From contig JASHVB010000587.1 in NCBI GenBank assembly GCA_030039695.1, positions 1-6,445 of the forward strand: a stretch of DNA of 6,445 nucleotides, given 5' to 3'. How positions within the stretch are numbered: the first letter of the stretch is position 1; every line of letters begins with the position of its first letter. The stretch comes from Acetobacteraceae bacterium (lineage in GTDB: Bacteria > Pseudomonadota > Alphaproteobacteria > Acetobacterales > Acetobacteraceae). Below the pieces are notes generated by a model. The model was not told the origin of the DNA and made no database searches. It saw only the letters and a program-made list of their open reading frames with translations. The position numbers and the translations under genes are program-made. Positions 6,294 through 6,445 of this stretch are shown here, one piece after another.

Positions 6294-6445
6294 TCATCCT
6301 CTCATCGGCGCACATGCCTCGGTAAGCCACTCGCGCGTCTCCGAGTCCAGCAAGGGGCCGACCTCCGCCAGCACGCGCGCATGGTAGGCGTCCAGCCAAT
6401 CGCGTTCTGCAGACGTCATCATCGCCGCATCGAGCAACCGGGTGT
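6294..6445 (-). CDS. Xaa-Pro aminopeptidase (M24 family), C-terminal end only
   Basis: On the minus strand an open frame enters at 6443 and ends at TGA 6294-6296, giving 49 residues. It reads TSAERDWLDAYHARVLAEVG, then PLLDSETREWLTEACAP. The pattern 'T..E..WL..YH..V...L.PLL.....WL..A..P' is the characteristic C-terminal tail of bacterial M24B Xaa-Pro aminopeptidases, which remove N-terminal residues that precede proline. The metal-binding pita-bread domain lies outside the window, so activity cannot be judged. It is oriented toward the hydrolase gene. The call rests on the tail pattern alone but that pattern is distinctive. Confidence 0.8.
   Translation of the reverse strand, partial: TRLLDAAMMTSAERDWLDAYHARVLAEVGPLLDSETREWLTEACAPMRG

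Overview
This is a GC-rich bacterial window. The order dihydroneopterin aldolase (folB) then uvrC, together with the style of the UvrC sequence, suggests an alphaproteobacterium, perhaps in the Rhodospirillales/Acetobacteraceae range. The phylum-level placement is moderately supported and the order is a guess. I see no rRNA, tRNA, CRISPR array or intact mobile element.

Layout from left to right: (1) 1-296 (+), the C-terminal part of folB (folate biosynthesis), entering from the left edge. (2) 543-2420 (+), a complete uvrC for the incision subunit of nucleotide excision repair, with both nuclease centres and a four-cysteine cluster. (3) About 2453-3738, a decayed stretch. It opens with a SAM-dependent methyltransferase pseudogene that needs at least two, probably three, frame changes to read through. 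A fragment resembling a MarR-type winged helix follows, then a weak IS5-like transposase trace and an ambiguous short minus-strand frame. (4) 3751-5085 (+), an intact MFS transporter resembling the aromatic acid:H+ symporter (AAHS) group, with a good ribosome binding site. (5) 5086-5296, a convergent intergenic region with two perfect inverted repeats, probably the 3' ends of both flanking transcripts. (6) 5297-6127 (-), an intact metallo-beta-lactamase-fold hydrolase with all expected metal ligands. (7) 6294-6445 (-), the C-terminus of an M24-family Xaa-Pro aminopeptidase, entering from the right edge.

The intact genes are folate synthesis, DNA repair, one transporter, one hydrolase and one peptidase. 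They do not form an obvious pathway. folB and uvrC are co-oriented but 246 bases apart. The peptidase and the hydrolase are co-oriented and could share a transcript. The transporter and the hydrolase converge, so they are not an operon, and any shared substrate would be speculation. The most informative part is the decayed region between uvrC and the transporter, which looks like a site of past gene loss or insertion. I found no convincing previously undescribed system.
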